In this document: positions 37,622-49,574 of the stretch, piece after piece
How the letters are laid out: each line of letters opens with the position of its first letter
How positions within the stretch are numbered: position 1 is the stretch's first letter
NCBI RefSeq assembly: GCF_030272615.1
Contig: NC_081409.1
Location: 879,751,220 to 879,815,219 of the forward strand
Reading direction: 5' to 3'
Length of the DNA stretch: 64,000 bases
Source of the DNA: Cryptomeria japonica
Taxonomy: Eukaryota > Streptophyta > Pinopsida > Cupressales > Cupressaceae
Program-made: the position numbers and the translations under genes
The notes under the pieces: model-generated
Database searches by the model: none
What the model was told of the DNA's origin: nothing
What the model saw: the letters and a program-made list of their open reading frames with translations, nothing else

Positions 37622-39076
37622 TTATGTGGATCGCGGTCCACAGTGTTTAAACAAGCAAAAGACCTGGATCGCAGTAAGACAGAGGACAATGGTTGCTCCG
37701 AAGCCTCCAACCACCAGCCATGGTTTTGAACCGTAAGCGTTACAGAATTCATTCCAGAGTATTGCCGCAGCGGTCCAAAATTTCCTATTGCAGTATTTGA
37801 TCAGTTTTCTCCTCGTCTTTTCAAATAAATCTTGGCTTCGTGATAAAGGTGATTGCTTACACAAGCTGAAGACTCGGACGGCATCAGAGTGCTGCCAAAG
37901 ATTACCAGCAAGGACGCCCTCTTCTCTCATCACATCTACTCCTTTCTCTGTTTTGCATAGCTCATACATGAACTTTATGTATGAAGTCATTGATTTGCTC
38001 TTGTAGTACGGAGATGAATTCTCCAGGGCCACTAAATTTCCTATATATATTTCTGAGTCCACATCCAATTTTAGCGAAGGCAAAGTGAGGGTTTTTCCCT
38101 GAAATCTGATGTCGACCACATTTTTACCATTGGCCTTGAATTTCACTCCTCCATTCTTTAGTTGAACTGCAGATGGAACTTTCACTCGCCACTCCTTTGA
38201 TTGAGAGGGATTTTGTAAATTTTCAGATTGTTGGGGAGCACATCCAAAACACGAGCTCTGACCACCATCTGAACCTGTAAAACACGAGCAACAAACGTTG
38301 AGTTTCACTTCGTTTTTATTTCCGGATGCCACAACCCCAAGACAAAAGTAGTGATATATATCAAGGATATGGTCCTGTCTCGGTGATTCGCCCTGTGCGC
38401 AAAACTCGAAAGGCCGATAGTAGAATTTATCGAACACTTTCCTCAGCAACTTGTCAAGCTCACTTCGGGAATCCCTCATCTCCATATCAAGAACATCGTG
38501 CAAGATAAATAGTGGTATTTGATTATCTAACTTGATTAAATCCTTCATGATCGCGGACTTAACCCCAGGATTCTCCGATTGGGGGCCGAAAATGGGATGA
38601 TACATAGGCCGAAATACATAATCATATCTACAGAAAATATCATCATCTTGCAATCCAGAGAGGTGATTTCTGAAGAACTCAAGAATGAAACAAGCATCCC
38701 GCGCCACCATCCAAAGCAGAACTTCACCCCTTAATGGTGTACCCTTATCATAGCAGCGCTTTATGTCCTCTTCCCTCCATCTAATTTTTTCAATCACTTG
38801 CTCGAAGTTAAATTGAGGATAACTAAGTGCGCTCTGAATTCTTACAACCTGTCTACGTGCTGCTTCGCTTTTGAATGTTTCCATTCCTCTGAGGTGCTCT
38901 TTTCTGAAATGGTAAGGGCCGATGGAAACAATCTGAGGCACATACGCATCTTTATATTCCTTCAACAAGGCTGTTGATGCACTGAAAATGCAAGGAGAAG
39001 CCTTATAGGGCTTATTCTTAAGAGTGAGCTCGCGTTTCACTTCCTCCATCCATTCCTCCTCACCAACGATTGACAT
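37622..39076 (-). CDS. DUF247 (UPF0481) family protein, intact
   Basis: 484 codons, single exon, uninterrupted, the usual length for this plant family (PF03140). Family landmarks appear in order: SIGPYHF at residues 51-57 followed by LRGMETFK; an acidic, Arg-rich helical middle; KLDNQIPLFILHDVLD at about 180-195; then VPSAVQLKNGGVKFK and LKLDVDSEIYIGNLVALE. A C-terminal hydrophobic helix (about 454-476) ends in a short basic tail, consistent with a tail-anchored or plasma-membrane protein. A Cys-rich insert (CCSCFTGSDGGQSSCFGC, about 265-285) looks unusual. The start at 39076 is the first Met and gives the expected N-terminal EEEWMEEVKREL. Function is unknown for most members; grass homologues are linked to self-incompatibility. 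GC content is higher than in its surroundings. It is the only clear host gene in the window. Confidence 0.92.
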   Translation of the reverse strand: MSIVGEEEWMEEVKRELTLKNKPYKASPCIFSASTALLKEYKDAYVPQIVSIGPYHFRKEHLRGMETFKSEAARRQVVRIQSALSYPQFNFEQVIEKIRWREEDIKRCYDKGTPLRGEVLLWMVARDACFILEFFRNHLSGLQDDDIFCRYDYVFRPMYHPIFGPQSENPGVKSAIMKDLIKLDNQIPLFILHDVLDMEMRDSRSELDKLLRKVFDKFYYRPFEFCAQGESPRQDHILDIYHYFCLGVVASGNKNEVKLNVCCSCFTGSDGGQSSCFGCAPQQSENLQNPSQSKEWRVKVPSAVQLKNGGVKFKANGKNVVDIRFQGKTLTLPSLKLDVDSEIYIGNLVALENSSPYYKSKSMTSYIKFMYELCKTEKGVDVMREEGVLAGNLWQHSDAVRVFSLCKQSPLSRSQDLFEKTRRKLIKYCNRKFWTAAAILWNEFCNAYGSKPWLVVGGFGATIVLCLTAIQVFCLFKHCGPRST

Positions 39077-39127
39077 AGTTAACAGGCCGAACTTATCTCA
39101 CTGTAGATGGACATAATCTACTCACAA

Positions 39128-39133
39128 ATATAT
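39128..39133 (-). promoter_or_regulatory. Candidate TATA box of the DUF247 gene
   Basis: TATATA on the minus strand, about 52 bp before the start codon. It would leave a 5' UTR of roughly 20 to 30 bases. Position only; the surrounding DNA is AT-rich, so chance is possible. Confidence 0.35.
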
Positions 39134-39479
39134 AACGAAATGACCAGATTAAACCTACCTGGGAACACTTCGACCCATTTTTTCTGGGGAGGTTGTTTTT
39201 TCGAGTCAAACCAAACCCTTACAAGCTCTGCATTTAGTGAATATTAGGTGAGGATAAAGACAGAGTACGTCTTCAGAGATATAAAATTTATGCTAAGTGT
39301 CACTTATTTTAGCGTGACCATTACTGTTATCATTTATAAAAAGGCATTCCGATTGAATTTATAGGGGTTGGAAAGTCGTACGTGATATTAAATTCAATCT
39401 GAAGTAAAAAAATGAATAGTAATATCATTTACAAATAAAATTTACCCAGTATTCACATGCACCGACACATGCACTGATA

Positions 39480-40103
39480 TTAATACTTTGTAAAACAGTT
39501 CGAGCCACAGCTGACATCTGCACTCCCCTTTTTGAATTCTTGCTCCTTTAGGTATTGATCTAATCTTGAATACCATGCTCTAAGAGCTTGTTTTAGATCA
39601 TACAAGGCCTTCTTCAATCTGCACACAAATGTCTCATCATCATGCAACAAAAACCCTTCTGGTTGCGCTATGTACACTTCTTCCAAATTTCCATTTAGGA
39701 AAGCAGATTTTACATCCATTTGGTATACTTTATAGCCCTTGTAGGCAGAGTAAGCTAGAAACATTCTAATTGCTTCTAATCTAGCCACCGGTGCAAATGT
39801 TTCTTCAAAGTCAATCCCCTCTACTTGAGAGTATCCTTTGCACACTAGTTTAGCTTTATGCTTTACAATCTTACCTTATTCATTCATCTTGTTCCGGTAG
39901 ACCCATTTTGTGCCAATGATGTTCTTGTCTTCCGGTCTAGGGACTAATTCTCAAGTCTTGTTTTTCTCAATCCAGTGCAGTTCTTCTTCCATGGCATCCA
40001 TCCATTCGTGTCTTTTACTGGCCTCATTGAATGTTTTGGGTTCAACTTCAATCATGAGGCATAGGTTGACTTGTTCATCATTCCGGGCAAGTCTTCTTCT
40101 AGT
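39480..40103 (-). pseudogene. Copia A RT start (truncated)
   Basis: RVT_2-type RT. The piece 39480-39845 has [20 protein letters not shown], then [20 protein letters not shown] and [18 protein letters not shown]. It breaks off after [11 protein letters not shown], before the YVDD catalytic box. Upstream (39846-40103) the minus strand reads the RT lead-in, including HWIEKNK, across stops. The last 20 codons before 39480 are not copia, so the truncation joint is near 39530. Confidence 0.8.
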
Positions 40104-41683
40104 CTACACACCATAACTCATATTTCCCACAATTTGCTCTTCCGAGTGATTCAACTGTACAGACCAGTTGGGGACCTTCTTGGATGCTACCTCTAGTTTA
40201 GTATCTAATCGAACTTCATCATGTTCATCACCAGAGTCATCATACTGGTTAACCGGTGGTTGACATCCTTTGTGAATATCTTCATCAACTTTTACATGCA
40301 CACTCTCAATGACTCTTCTTAGTCTTTTATTGTAGCATTTGTAGGCTTTGTTGTTAGATGAGTAACCAAGAAAGATTCCTTCATCACTCCTGGAGTCAAA
40401 ACTTTCTATACCATCCATAGCTTTCTTGATAAAGCACTTGCTTCCAAATACTCTGAAGTATTTGATTGATGGCTTCTGTTCATACCATAACTCATAAGGT
40501 GTCATTTTGTTGTTTGTTCTTAATTGAACCCAATTCAAAGTGTATGCAACAGTATGAACAACTTCTTTCCAATATGTGTCCGATAGACTGGCCTCATTTA
40601 ACATGGTTTTGCCCATCTCCTTGACTATCTTGTTCTTCCTTTCTACCACACCATTTTGCTGCGGTGTCCTACGAGCAGAGTATTGCCTTCTAATTCCATG
40701 TTTTTCACAACAGTCTTCAAATTCATTTGATGTAAACTCTCCACCCCTATCTGATCTTAGGCATTTTAATTTGTACAGGCACTTTCTTTTTCCACCATCT
40801 TCTGAAAGATCTTGAATCTTTCGAATGCTTGTGATTTATCTTGCAGAAAGGTGACCCATGTCATTATTGAGTAGTCATCAATGAGGAGCATAAAGTATCT
40901 TTCACTGGTAAGTGCTCTTGTTCGAGATGGACCACACAAATCTGTATGCACAATTTCAAGTGGTCTTGAGGTGCTGTTCTCTTTTGTCCTGAAACTCACT
41001 TTAGTTTGCTTACCTTTTACACATTCATCACAAAATGCATTTACCGGCTTCATGATGGGTGGAATATTCCTCACACACCTCTTTTTTCTTACTGCAACTA
41101 AGTTATCAAAATTTATGTGGCCTAATCTTCTGTGCCACAACCAACTTTTATCTACTTGTCCTAACATATATTGAGACTCATAGCATTCCTTCAGGTTATA
41201 AATATTTCCATCTGTTCTCTTTCCTTCTGCCACAACTTTACCGATACTGTCTTTCTTTATCTGGCAAACGATTGAGTCAAAGGTGAATTTGTAACCTTTG
41301 TCACACATCTGACTCACACTCAGCAGATTATGCTTTAGGCCTTCCACATAGTATACATCATGTGCCTTCAGTGTTCCATCAATGCTTAGCGTTCCTTTTC
41401 CCTTTATTTTGATGGAGGAATTGTCTCCAAACCTTACTGATCCACCATTCCAGTCTTCAAGTTTAATGAATTTCTTTTTAACACTAGTCATATGGTTTGA
41501 ACAACCACTATCTACCACCCATAGATTTTTCCTTTCAGCATGCAAGGGAGTTTGTACTATGAGACTTGATTCTACCTTTTCCTTTTCTTTCTCAACCCAA
41601 ACTAGTTTGATTTCCTTCTTCTTTTTAGCTGCTATATTGAGCTCAGGTTCAATTACCAGCTCTTGATCTAGATTTTCATTCAT
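40104..41683 (-). pseudogene. Copia A protease and integrase
   Basis: The protease site is WVVDSGCSNHMTS, with an intact D-S-G near 41510. Pre-integrase: WLWHRRLGHINF and CDECVKGKQTKVSF. Integrase core: HTDLCGPSRT (first Asp); then, around a frameshift between 40766 and 40649, SDRGGEF (second Asp); then MVERKNK with the Glu. The 40104-40649 piece carries YELWYEQKPSIKYFRVFG and DEGIFLGYSSNNKAYKC. All catalytic residues are legible; one shift separates the two pieces. Normally these proteins cleave the polyprotein and insert the cDNA. Confidence 0.85.
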
Positions 41684-43773
41684 CTTCTTGATCTTCCTAT
41701 TTTTGCATAACTTTGCTATGTGTCCAAATTCTTGACAGCTATAGCATTTTACATTTTCATTTAAGGGGACGTCCTTAAAATTATTGTAGGGTACTAGTTT
41801 ATTCTTCCTACAATCAAACTCTTATGACCATATCTATTGCACTGATAGCAGGCAACATTCATATCCTGGAGTATATTAAATGGATTTCTTCTTTCATAAT
41901 TCATAGGAGGCTTATTGTTTAACTTACAGTCAGCTATTTTGTGCCCAAATTTGTTACACCTGTAACAGTAACCATGAAAGTTTGAAACATACCGGTTAGG
42001 TTGTCTTGGTCCTAAATGGAACTGCCTCATTGGGGGTCTTCCCTTCATGTTTTTGAGTTTGGTGAATCCTTCACAGTCAATTCTTGCATTTCTCCTTGGG
42101 TCTGCATGTTGGTGCAAGAAATGTGGGCTCCAATATATTTCTACATACTGATTTGAATGGTGATTTGCAACAACATCTACATATGTCTTTTTGTCGTTAT
42201 CCTTGCCTACAGTGAATGTCTTCTTTCCTTCACCTTTAATTGAAGAGGTGAACATTATTTCTTTGCTAGATTTATCTTTGTGGGTTGAACTTTGACCTTC
42301 TTCAAAGCCTAAGCCACCGATATCTTTGGATTGCTTTTGTTTGCTCAACATCTTATCTAAGGTCTCAGTGCTGCCTTCATACTTGTTCCTTATTTTTATT
42401 TCTTCCTTACTTTCTTCAAGCTCCTTTCTGAGCTTTACTATTTCTACTTCTAGCTCTTGATGCTCCGTTTCTTTCTTTGTTAGATCAAAGGCTGTATCTT
42501 CACAATTCCTCTCAGTTTCTTCCAGCTGCAGTTTTAAGTCAGATATGACTTGACCAGACTCATGCAGAGACTACTTCAAGAGATCTTTTTCATCTATTAC
42601 AACAAGCTTAACCCTCTTGAGTTCTCTTCTTGTTTTACTCAATTCTTCAAGAGCACTGATAAGTTCACTCTCCAAATCCACTTCAGCTTCAATATCCTCT
42701 TCTTCCTCATCTTCATTAGCTAGTCTGTCAAGTGCCATGAAAAGATTGACTTTTCTATCATTCTCATGGTAATCATCTTCTGATGCATTTCCATCATCTG
42801 TTGTGTCATCCTCAATGGTATATAGGTTGTTTTGGTTCTGGTAGCTTCTCCTTCCCTACCGCTAGTCATCCCTTTCTCTGTCTTTGCCATCAGATCTTCT
42901 AAACTCCCTTGACTTATCTCCACTGGTTTCTTTATTAGGACAATTTGCAGAAAAGTGTCCTACCTTCCCACAGTTGAAGCATTTAAGTGGTGGGTTTCCT
43001 TTGTACTGACCAGATCCTCTTTTGAGCTTCCTAACAAAGTTTGCTACTTCTGCATCAGAGTCTTCACTGGATTCTTTATGAGTAACAACTTCTTTGCCCT
43101 TTTTAGTGATGTTGAATGCTACTTCTTTCTTTGAAGAAGTATCACCGATTGTTCTCATTTCATAGGATGTCAGAGAGCCAAATAGCTCATCCATTGTAAA
43201 AATCTCCAGATCCTTGGCTTCTTCTATGGCTGACACCTTAGTATCATATTTTGGAGTGAGAGATCTAAGTATCTTCTTGACAAGAAACTCATCTGCAATC
43301 TCTTCTCCAAGTCCTCTAATAGTATTCACAATTTCATCAAATATGTGAAGATAGTCTGCAATCTTTTCTTCATCTTTCATTTTGATGCTTTCAAGTTTGC
43401 CCCTTAGTGTTTGCATCTTGGCTTCTTTGACTTTTGCATCTCCTTCAAACAACCTCTGCAATTTGTCCCATGTCTCCTTTGTTGAAACACAGTGCATGAC
43501 TTTGATAGATTTATTATCGGACAGTCCACTCAAGATAGCATGTTTTGCCTTTACATTATTCTCATATTATTTTTTTGCATCAAGATTAGAGGGAGGATTA
43601 TTAGAAACGACATACCCATTCTTGACCGACATCCACACATCAAAACTAAGAGATGAAATATAGGTCCCCATTCTTCTACTCCAGAAGGCATAGTTGGATC
43701 CATCAAACATGGGGGCTTTTGAGGAAGCAGACTCACTTCTTTCCATTGTGTTCAAAGTCCAGAATCTACCCAA
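41684..43773 (-). pseudogene. Copia A gag with coiled coil and four CCHC knuckles
   Basis: The N-terminus has FDGSNYAFWSRRMGTYI (copia gag start; Met at 43773 or 43746). The UBN2-type capsid region 42862-43533 ends in the first knuckle, CFNCGKVGHFSANC. Unusually, a roughly 130-residue acidic coiled coil follows (42352-42720), then GLGFEEGQSS. Three further knuckles come next: CYRCNKFGHKIADC, a partly decayed CYQCNRYGHKS, and CYSCQEFGHIAKLC near 41740. Protease starts only after this block. Coil, GLGFE motif and knuckle cluster match ORF1 of element D in order. Stops and shifts are few but present. Confidence 0.8.
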
Positions 43774-43798
43774 AGTTTAAAGATAACTAGTAACCTAA

Positions 43799-43810
43799 GC
43801 TTTGATACCA
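43799..43810 (-). other. Primer-binding site of copia A
   Basis: Minus strand TGGTATCAAAGC, two bases from the LTR. One mismatch to the initiator-Met tRNA complement TGGTATCAGAGC. Confidence 0.8.
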
Positions 43811-43812
43811 AT

Positions 43813-45247
43813 TGTTGAACACAAAATGCCACTGAAAGGGGGGTGAATCAGTGGTTCTTAACCTTTTACCTTTTCTGATCTAACCTCATAATATAAGTTA
43901 TTCACTTAACTATTAAACAGTCATACCGGTAATACAAGAAAGAAGGCCAAAGAGATCATTCACACACAAGTAACTCACAACACTAGATTTATGAGGACAA
44001 TCCAATATGGGAAAAAAACCTCGGTGAGAAAAGCTGCTAGAGACTACTGCTCCAATCTAGCCTCATAGGTAAAACACTTATTTACAAAGATTTTGGGCAC
44101 CAACCCCTGCACCAAGCTTCAACTTGGAAATGTATAATGAAAATAGCGTTTGAATACAATTAAGGCTTCTTGTTGTAAATGAATTCTGCAACCCTTTGAT
44201 CAAATAACTTTATGTCTGTTGGCAGTCTTTTCTCCTCCACTGAATCTCACACTATCGGTTGTGAGACTACTGTCTTTGTTTCTTGACCTCTGTTATCTTT
44301 CTCTCCCTCTCACACACAGTCTCACTACACACCGTGTCATACTAGGATGCTGCCTGCTCTGCCACACCTTGCCAGTTAGGCTCAACTACAAGACTATAGT
44401 TCTGCCGGTAGAGTTCTCTCATTGGTATGCTTGCTCATGCACACTACAACTTTCTTAGAATTATTTATACGACTCACAATCCTTCTTCTTTCTCACTCTC
44501 TCTACTCTTCTCCTCCTTCCCAGCATCAACTTGTTCTGTCTTGAGCTCTCATTTCTTATCTGTGATTTCCCACCAGAACGCAATTCAAAATCCTAAGCGG
44601 TAAGGGTTTCTTTTTCTGACACAATCTTCATGAGATTCAATCCTGCCTGTCTTGGTTCGATCACATGTCCTTCAAGGATGCACCTGTACACGATTTCCAT
44701 TATCCAACACACATTTTTTGGAAATGGCAATCTCGAATCAGATCTTTTATCGTCAAATCAGTTGACACACAAAGTGCTTCAGTAGTTTCCTTTTCAAGGA
44801 CTTCGTAAATTGGATTTCCTTTGCATTGATCGAGGTGCCAACTACTCCCTGATCTTCCTCTGTCATTCCTTCTTCCTCTAGCCGCAATCAGTTATATACA
44901 ATCTTGTGATTTGTGGCTTCTTCATTAATGGCGATTATTTGTTTCATCGACCCTGTCGATGAGGATTCACTAACCACAACACGTTTTCCACCTCGGCACC
45001 ACATGGCATCACAACGATCAAGATATGGCCTACCAACACACAGTTGATTTGGCAAACACATACCAGTACATCCCTTTGCCGGTAGAGATTTCTTCTTTTA
45101 TTGACCAGTAGAGCACACTATACCGGTAACACATCTTCACCTCAAGTGGTGTGAGACAACTTTAACATTTTGCCTCTTCATCATAAACAAGCAACCATCC
45201 TTCAGACCGATTGACATGAATGACAACTTAGTGCCAAAATGCCAACA
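43813..45247 (-). repeat. 5' LTR of copia A
   Basis: 1,435 bp, TGTTG...CAACA. In its own orientation it starts TGTTGGCATTTTGGC and has a TATAAATA box (44463-44470). Near the PBS end it carries the hairpin ACTGA/TCAGT around a C-tract (43831-43852). Confidence 0.85.
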
Positions 45248-45401
45248 TTTTTATCTTGACAGTCATATTGTATTCATAGTTCTAAGTTTACTTTGAGAGA
45301 TTGATTTTAAGATTGGTGAAGTTAGTATCAGTTTTTCTATCTACTGATTCACCCCCCCTCTTAGTAGTTGACCGGATTCTTATTCTTTAATCATACCATC
45401 A
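45248..45401 (+). repeat. 5' LTR of copia B, right end only
   Basis: 154 bp matching 51128-51281 of the 3' LTR with few differences, including the ACTGATTCACC C-tract hairpin. The left portion is absent because copia A starts here. Confidence 0.9.
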
Positions 45402-45403
45402 AT

Positions 45404-45415
45404 TAGTATCAGAGC
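45404..45415 (+). other. Primer-binding site of copia B
   Basis: TAGTATCAGAGC, one mismatch to the initiator-Met tRNA complement, two bases after the LTR. Confidence 0.8.
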
Positions 45416-45462
45416 ATCTCAGGTCCTCTAAGGTCTAAGCCTAATAGCTTGAGGTAAAGATC

Positions 45463-46676
45463 TTGCAGATCATGATGAAGGAAGGTCTGAAGTTTAATAG
45501 AGAGAACTATAGAATATGGAGTGATAGAATAATTTTTTTTATCAAGAGTCTAGGAAATCAATACTGGGAACATGTTGTTACACAATATGTTGCACCTAGT
45601 GGAATTATGGTTGATGATAAGAAGAAAGAGCAACAAGAAAGCAATCAAGCATTAGAGGCTATTATCAGTTCTTTGTCAGATGCAGAATATGTAGATGTTC
45701 ATGGTCTAGAGACTGCATATGATGTATGAAAGAAACTTGAAGAGATTTATAACAATGATGAACATGTAAATATTGCTAAAGAAGAGAGTCTAAGAGGAAA
45801 TTTTGATGACATGCGAATGACTGAAGGTGAGAATATCGAACAATATGGTCAAAGGATAAAAGAGATAGTCAGTGAAATTAAGAGTGCATGAGGTAAAGTG
45901 GAAGATGCCATAGTGATCAATAAGTTACTGAGAACCTTGCTACCAGTCTACGCTATCCGAGTTGTAGCCATTCAGGAGCTAAAGTCTATTGACAAAACTA
46001 AGGTAACCCTTGACTCCATCATTGGTAAGCCTACTGCTTTTGAATTAAATGGTTATTATGGTAGTATACAAAAATTGGAGTCTGCATTTAGATCTTATAT
46101 TTCTATATGAAGAAAAGTAGAGATGTCAGTCATAGTTATGAATCTAGATCCAGTAGAGAAGTTGATGATGAAGACAATTTGGATGAGCTTGAAGCATTGT
46201 TGGCCAAGCGGTTGCCCAGAGGTATTGGTAAATATGGAGGTAAATTACCTTTGAAATGTTTTGCATGCAACAAGATTGGACACATAGCTGCTAACTGTCC
46301 TAATGGTGATAATGACCACAAACGAGAGAAATTCAAGAAGTATAAGGGAAAAGGAGAAAGAGATTGTCTTATTGATGTTGATGGTGGTATCACTGATGAC
46401 GAATCTGATGGTGATTGTAATGAAGACATTGTGCTTGTAGCCATTAAAGAGAAGATATCTGACCATAAGGCATTAGTGTCTCGAATGGATAATTCCGATG
46501 ATTGGATCATTGATAGTGGTTGTTCACATCACATGATCGGTGATCGGAGAAAATTTATTTCTTTGAAGGAATTTGATGGCGGAGTTGTAAAATTTGGTAA
46601 TGACTCACCCTGCATGGTTAAAGGTAAGGGAACTATTTCTCTTAATGAAAAGAGAAGTGCAGATGATGTCTACTAG
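45463..46676 (+). pseudogene. Copia B gag and protease
   Basis: Gag starts MQIMMKEGLKFNRENYRIWS, either at 45463 or the internal Met four codons on. The UBN2 capsid region is 45463-46106 with stops at 45727 and 45889. A frameshift near 46100 leads to the frame with the CCHC knuckle CFACNKIGHIAANC. The protease site is WIIDSGCSHHMIGD with D-S-G intact, followed by GKGTISLNE. The frame ends in TAG at 46674, just before the GLKHNLLSV motif that opens the pre-integrase region. Confidence 0.85.
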
Positions 46677-48161
46677 GATGAAGGTTTAAAGCACAATCTT
46701 TTAAGTGTTGCACAACTCAATGATAGAGGATACCAATTGGAGTTTAAGAATGGTATATGCAAAATCTATGGAAGCAAAGGTGAACTGATTGCACTCGGGA
46801 AGAAAACTAAAGGTAACCTGTTTCACCTGAACCCTAAAGTCAACAACTATTTAATTGCAAAGATAGATGATAGTTGGCTTTGGCATAGGATATTTTGTCA
46901 TATAAATTTTGATAACATTGTTAAAGTGAGTAAGTCAAAGACTGTGAGAGGTTTGCCTCAATTGGATAAACTGGTTAATGCTCTATGTAAGGAATGTCAA
47001 TTGGGAAAGATGACATCCTCAACTTTCAAGAGAAAATCTTTTTTAGTGGAAGACCTATTAGATTTGGTTCATACAGATCTTTGTGAACCAATAAGGACTA
47101 AAAGTATTCAAGGTGATAGATATTTTATGATCTTCATTGATGATTGCTCAAGAATGATGTGGGTCACATTCTTGAAGGCTAAGACTGAAGCATTTAGTAA
47201 GTTCAAGGCATTTAGATCCTTAGCTGAGAAGGAGAGCGGTAAGAAGATAAAGTGTTCGAGGATTGATCAAGGTGGTGAATTTACTTCTAAGGAATTTACT
47301 ATATATTGTGAAGAAAATGGTATCAAACGACAACTTTCTACTCAAAGGACACCACAACAGAATGGTATTGCAAAGAGAAACAATCGGCCAGTTGTTGAAG
47401 CTGCTAGGACAATGTTGATACAAGGAGGTGTAGCAAAAACATTTTGGAGAGAAGCTGTCAGCATAGCTGTCTACACTATTAAACAGGTTCTGGTAAAGAG
47501 AGGTAAGGACAAGACTCCTTATGAATACTGGTATGGTAGATCACCTAATGTTAGTTATTTCAAGATATTTGGAAGAAAATGTTTTATTAAGAGAGGTTAT
47601 TATGTTAGCAAATTTGAGGCTAAAAGTGATGAAGGTATATTTCTTGGTTATTCCATCAAGAGTAAGGCCTACAAATGTTTTAACAACTGGACATAGAGAA
47701 TTATTGAGAGTGTTAATGTTCGAGTAGATGAATATCCTAAAGTTTCAAAGGAAACCAATGTGGAGAAAAAGAATGAAGATCCTTGCATTTTGTTTTTGCA
47801 ACCAGAACCTGTGAAACCTAAAACCAATAAAGCAAATACCAATGTACCAGTTCAACCGGAACAGGTAAATTCAGAAGAAGATGATGATAATGAAGAAGAT
47901 GAACCTGAAGATAATGATCATGTTATTCTAAGATATGTGAGACTCAATCACAATCATAAATAGATTATTGGAGATAAGGATGCTGGATTATTAACTAGAA
48001 AAAGAATTAGAGAGAATTCTTCCATGATCTCCACTATTGAGCCAAGACCTACTAAGGAAGCATTTGGTGATGATCATTGGGTTAAAGCTATGGAGGAGGA
48101 ACTTAATCAAATTGAGAAGAACAACACATGGACCCTAGTACCCTGACCGATAAATAAAAAT
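46677..48161 (+). pseudogene. Copia B integrase
   Basis: Long open piece 46737-47696 (319 codons). Pre-integrase WLWHRIFCHINF and CKECQLGKMT; core Asp in LVHTDLCEP; second Asp in SRIDQGGEF. The catalytic Glu motif, normally VERKNR, reads IAKRNNR, so Glu is replaced by Lys and this copy could not integrate itself. The C-terminal part has YEYWYGRSPNVSYFKIFG and DEGIFLGYS. After a stop come an acidic linker (47760-47963) and the RT lead-in WVKAMEEELNQIEKNNTW. Confidence 0.85.
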
Positions 48162-49574
48162 GTGATAGGTACTAAGTGGGTATTCAGGAACAAGTTGAAT
48201 GAAGATGGTGTTGTAGTTCACAACAAAGCTAGGCTGGTTTGCAAAGGTTATGAACAAGAAGAAGGAGAATACTATGGTGAGACTTTTGCACCAGTGGCTA
48301 GATGGGGAGGTGTCAAAACTTTACTTGTATTTGCAACACATAAGGGATTCAAAGTATATCAGATGGATGTAAAGTCAGCATTCTGGAATGGGATACTGGA
48401 AGAAGAAGTATACATTAAACAGCTAGATGGTTTTGTTTTGAATGATGAGAAATACATGGTATGCATATTACACAAGGCTTTATATGGATTAAAGCAAGCA
48501 CCAAGAGCATGGTATGAAAGGCTTCATACACACCTGATGAAGATAGATTTTCTGAGAACTAGTGAAGATAGCAACATATATCTCAAATCAGAAGGAGATA
48601 AAATACTGGTTAGTGAAGTATTTGTAGATGATATCATATCTGGAGGTAATGATGACATGAGAAATGATTTTGCAAATGAAATAAAAAATGAGTTTGAAAT
48701 GTCTCTAGTGGAAGAGATAAAAAATTTCATAGGCTTGCAAATACAACAAATGAAGAGTGATATTTTCATCACACAGTCCAAGTATGTGAAAGAGGTATTA
48801 AAGACATTTGGTATGAGTGACTGTAAACCAGTTGGAACACCAATGGTTACAGGTTGTAAGTTGTCAGAGGAAGATGAATCCACATTTGTTGATGAGAAAG
48901 AGTACATGTCAACGATTGGAAAATTGCACTATGTTGTTCACAATAGATCGAATATAGCTCATGCAGTTGGTCTAGTTGCTAGATTCTAGAAGAATCCTAA
49001 GGAAACACATTTGATAGCAACCAAGAGGATTTTCAAATATTTGAAAGGTACTGTTGACTATGGATTATGATATCCATATGGAGGAAAATTTGACTTGAAG
49101 GTGTACATAGATGCAGATTGGGCAGGTAATGTTGATGATAGGAAACGCACAACTGGTGGAGTATTTTTTCTTAGAGGAAGACTTGTTTCATGGAGTAGTA
49201 AAAAGTAGAGTTGTACATCACAATCTACTACTGAAGTTGAGTATGTTGCAGCTTATATGAACTATACCCAAGCTATCTGGGTGAGGCACATTTTGGAAGG
49301 TTTTAAGATGAAGATTTAAAAACCTGTAAAGATCTTACGTGATAATACAAGTGCCATAAATATTTCCAAGAACCCTGTTTTGCATGCACGAACGAAGCAT
49401 ATTGAATTGAAATGTCATTTCTTAAGGGAAAAAGTGCAAAGTAAAGATGTGATCTTGGAGCATGTTTCTACCAAGGAGCAGCTTGTAGATATCTTTACGA
49501 AATCTTTGCGTAAGACTACTTTTGAGTATCTTAGAAGTCAACTAGGGGTTGTAACTCTTCATGAGGTCAATTGA
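48162..49574 (+). pseudogene. Copia B reverse transcriptase and RNase H
   Basis: The RVT_2 piece 48162-48989 has [52 protein letters not shown] and the catalytic box as FVDDI (48621 onward). After TAG at 48987 the same frame carries RNase H: KVYIDADWAG, then GGVFFLRGRLVSW, STTEVEYVA and DNTSAINISKNP. It ends HARTKHIELKCHF and STKEQLVDIFTKSL, the standard copia ending. Stops at 48987, about 49068, about 49206 and about 49317. Confidence 0.88.

Larger units (their letters stand above)
39480..45247 (-). mobile_element. Ty1-copia element A, 3'-truncated
   Basis: Minus strand: 5' LTR 43813-45247, PBS, gag with an extra coiled coil and additional knuckles, protease, integrase and the start of RT. 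Copia homology ends near 39530, in the middle of RT, so the rest of RT, RNase H and the 3' LTR are gone. The LTR sits inside the 5' LTR of copia B: B's sequence resumes at 45248 at the point equal to 51128 in B's 3' LTR. Frames are shifted several times, but domain order is normal. Confidence 0.85.
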
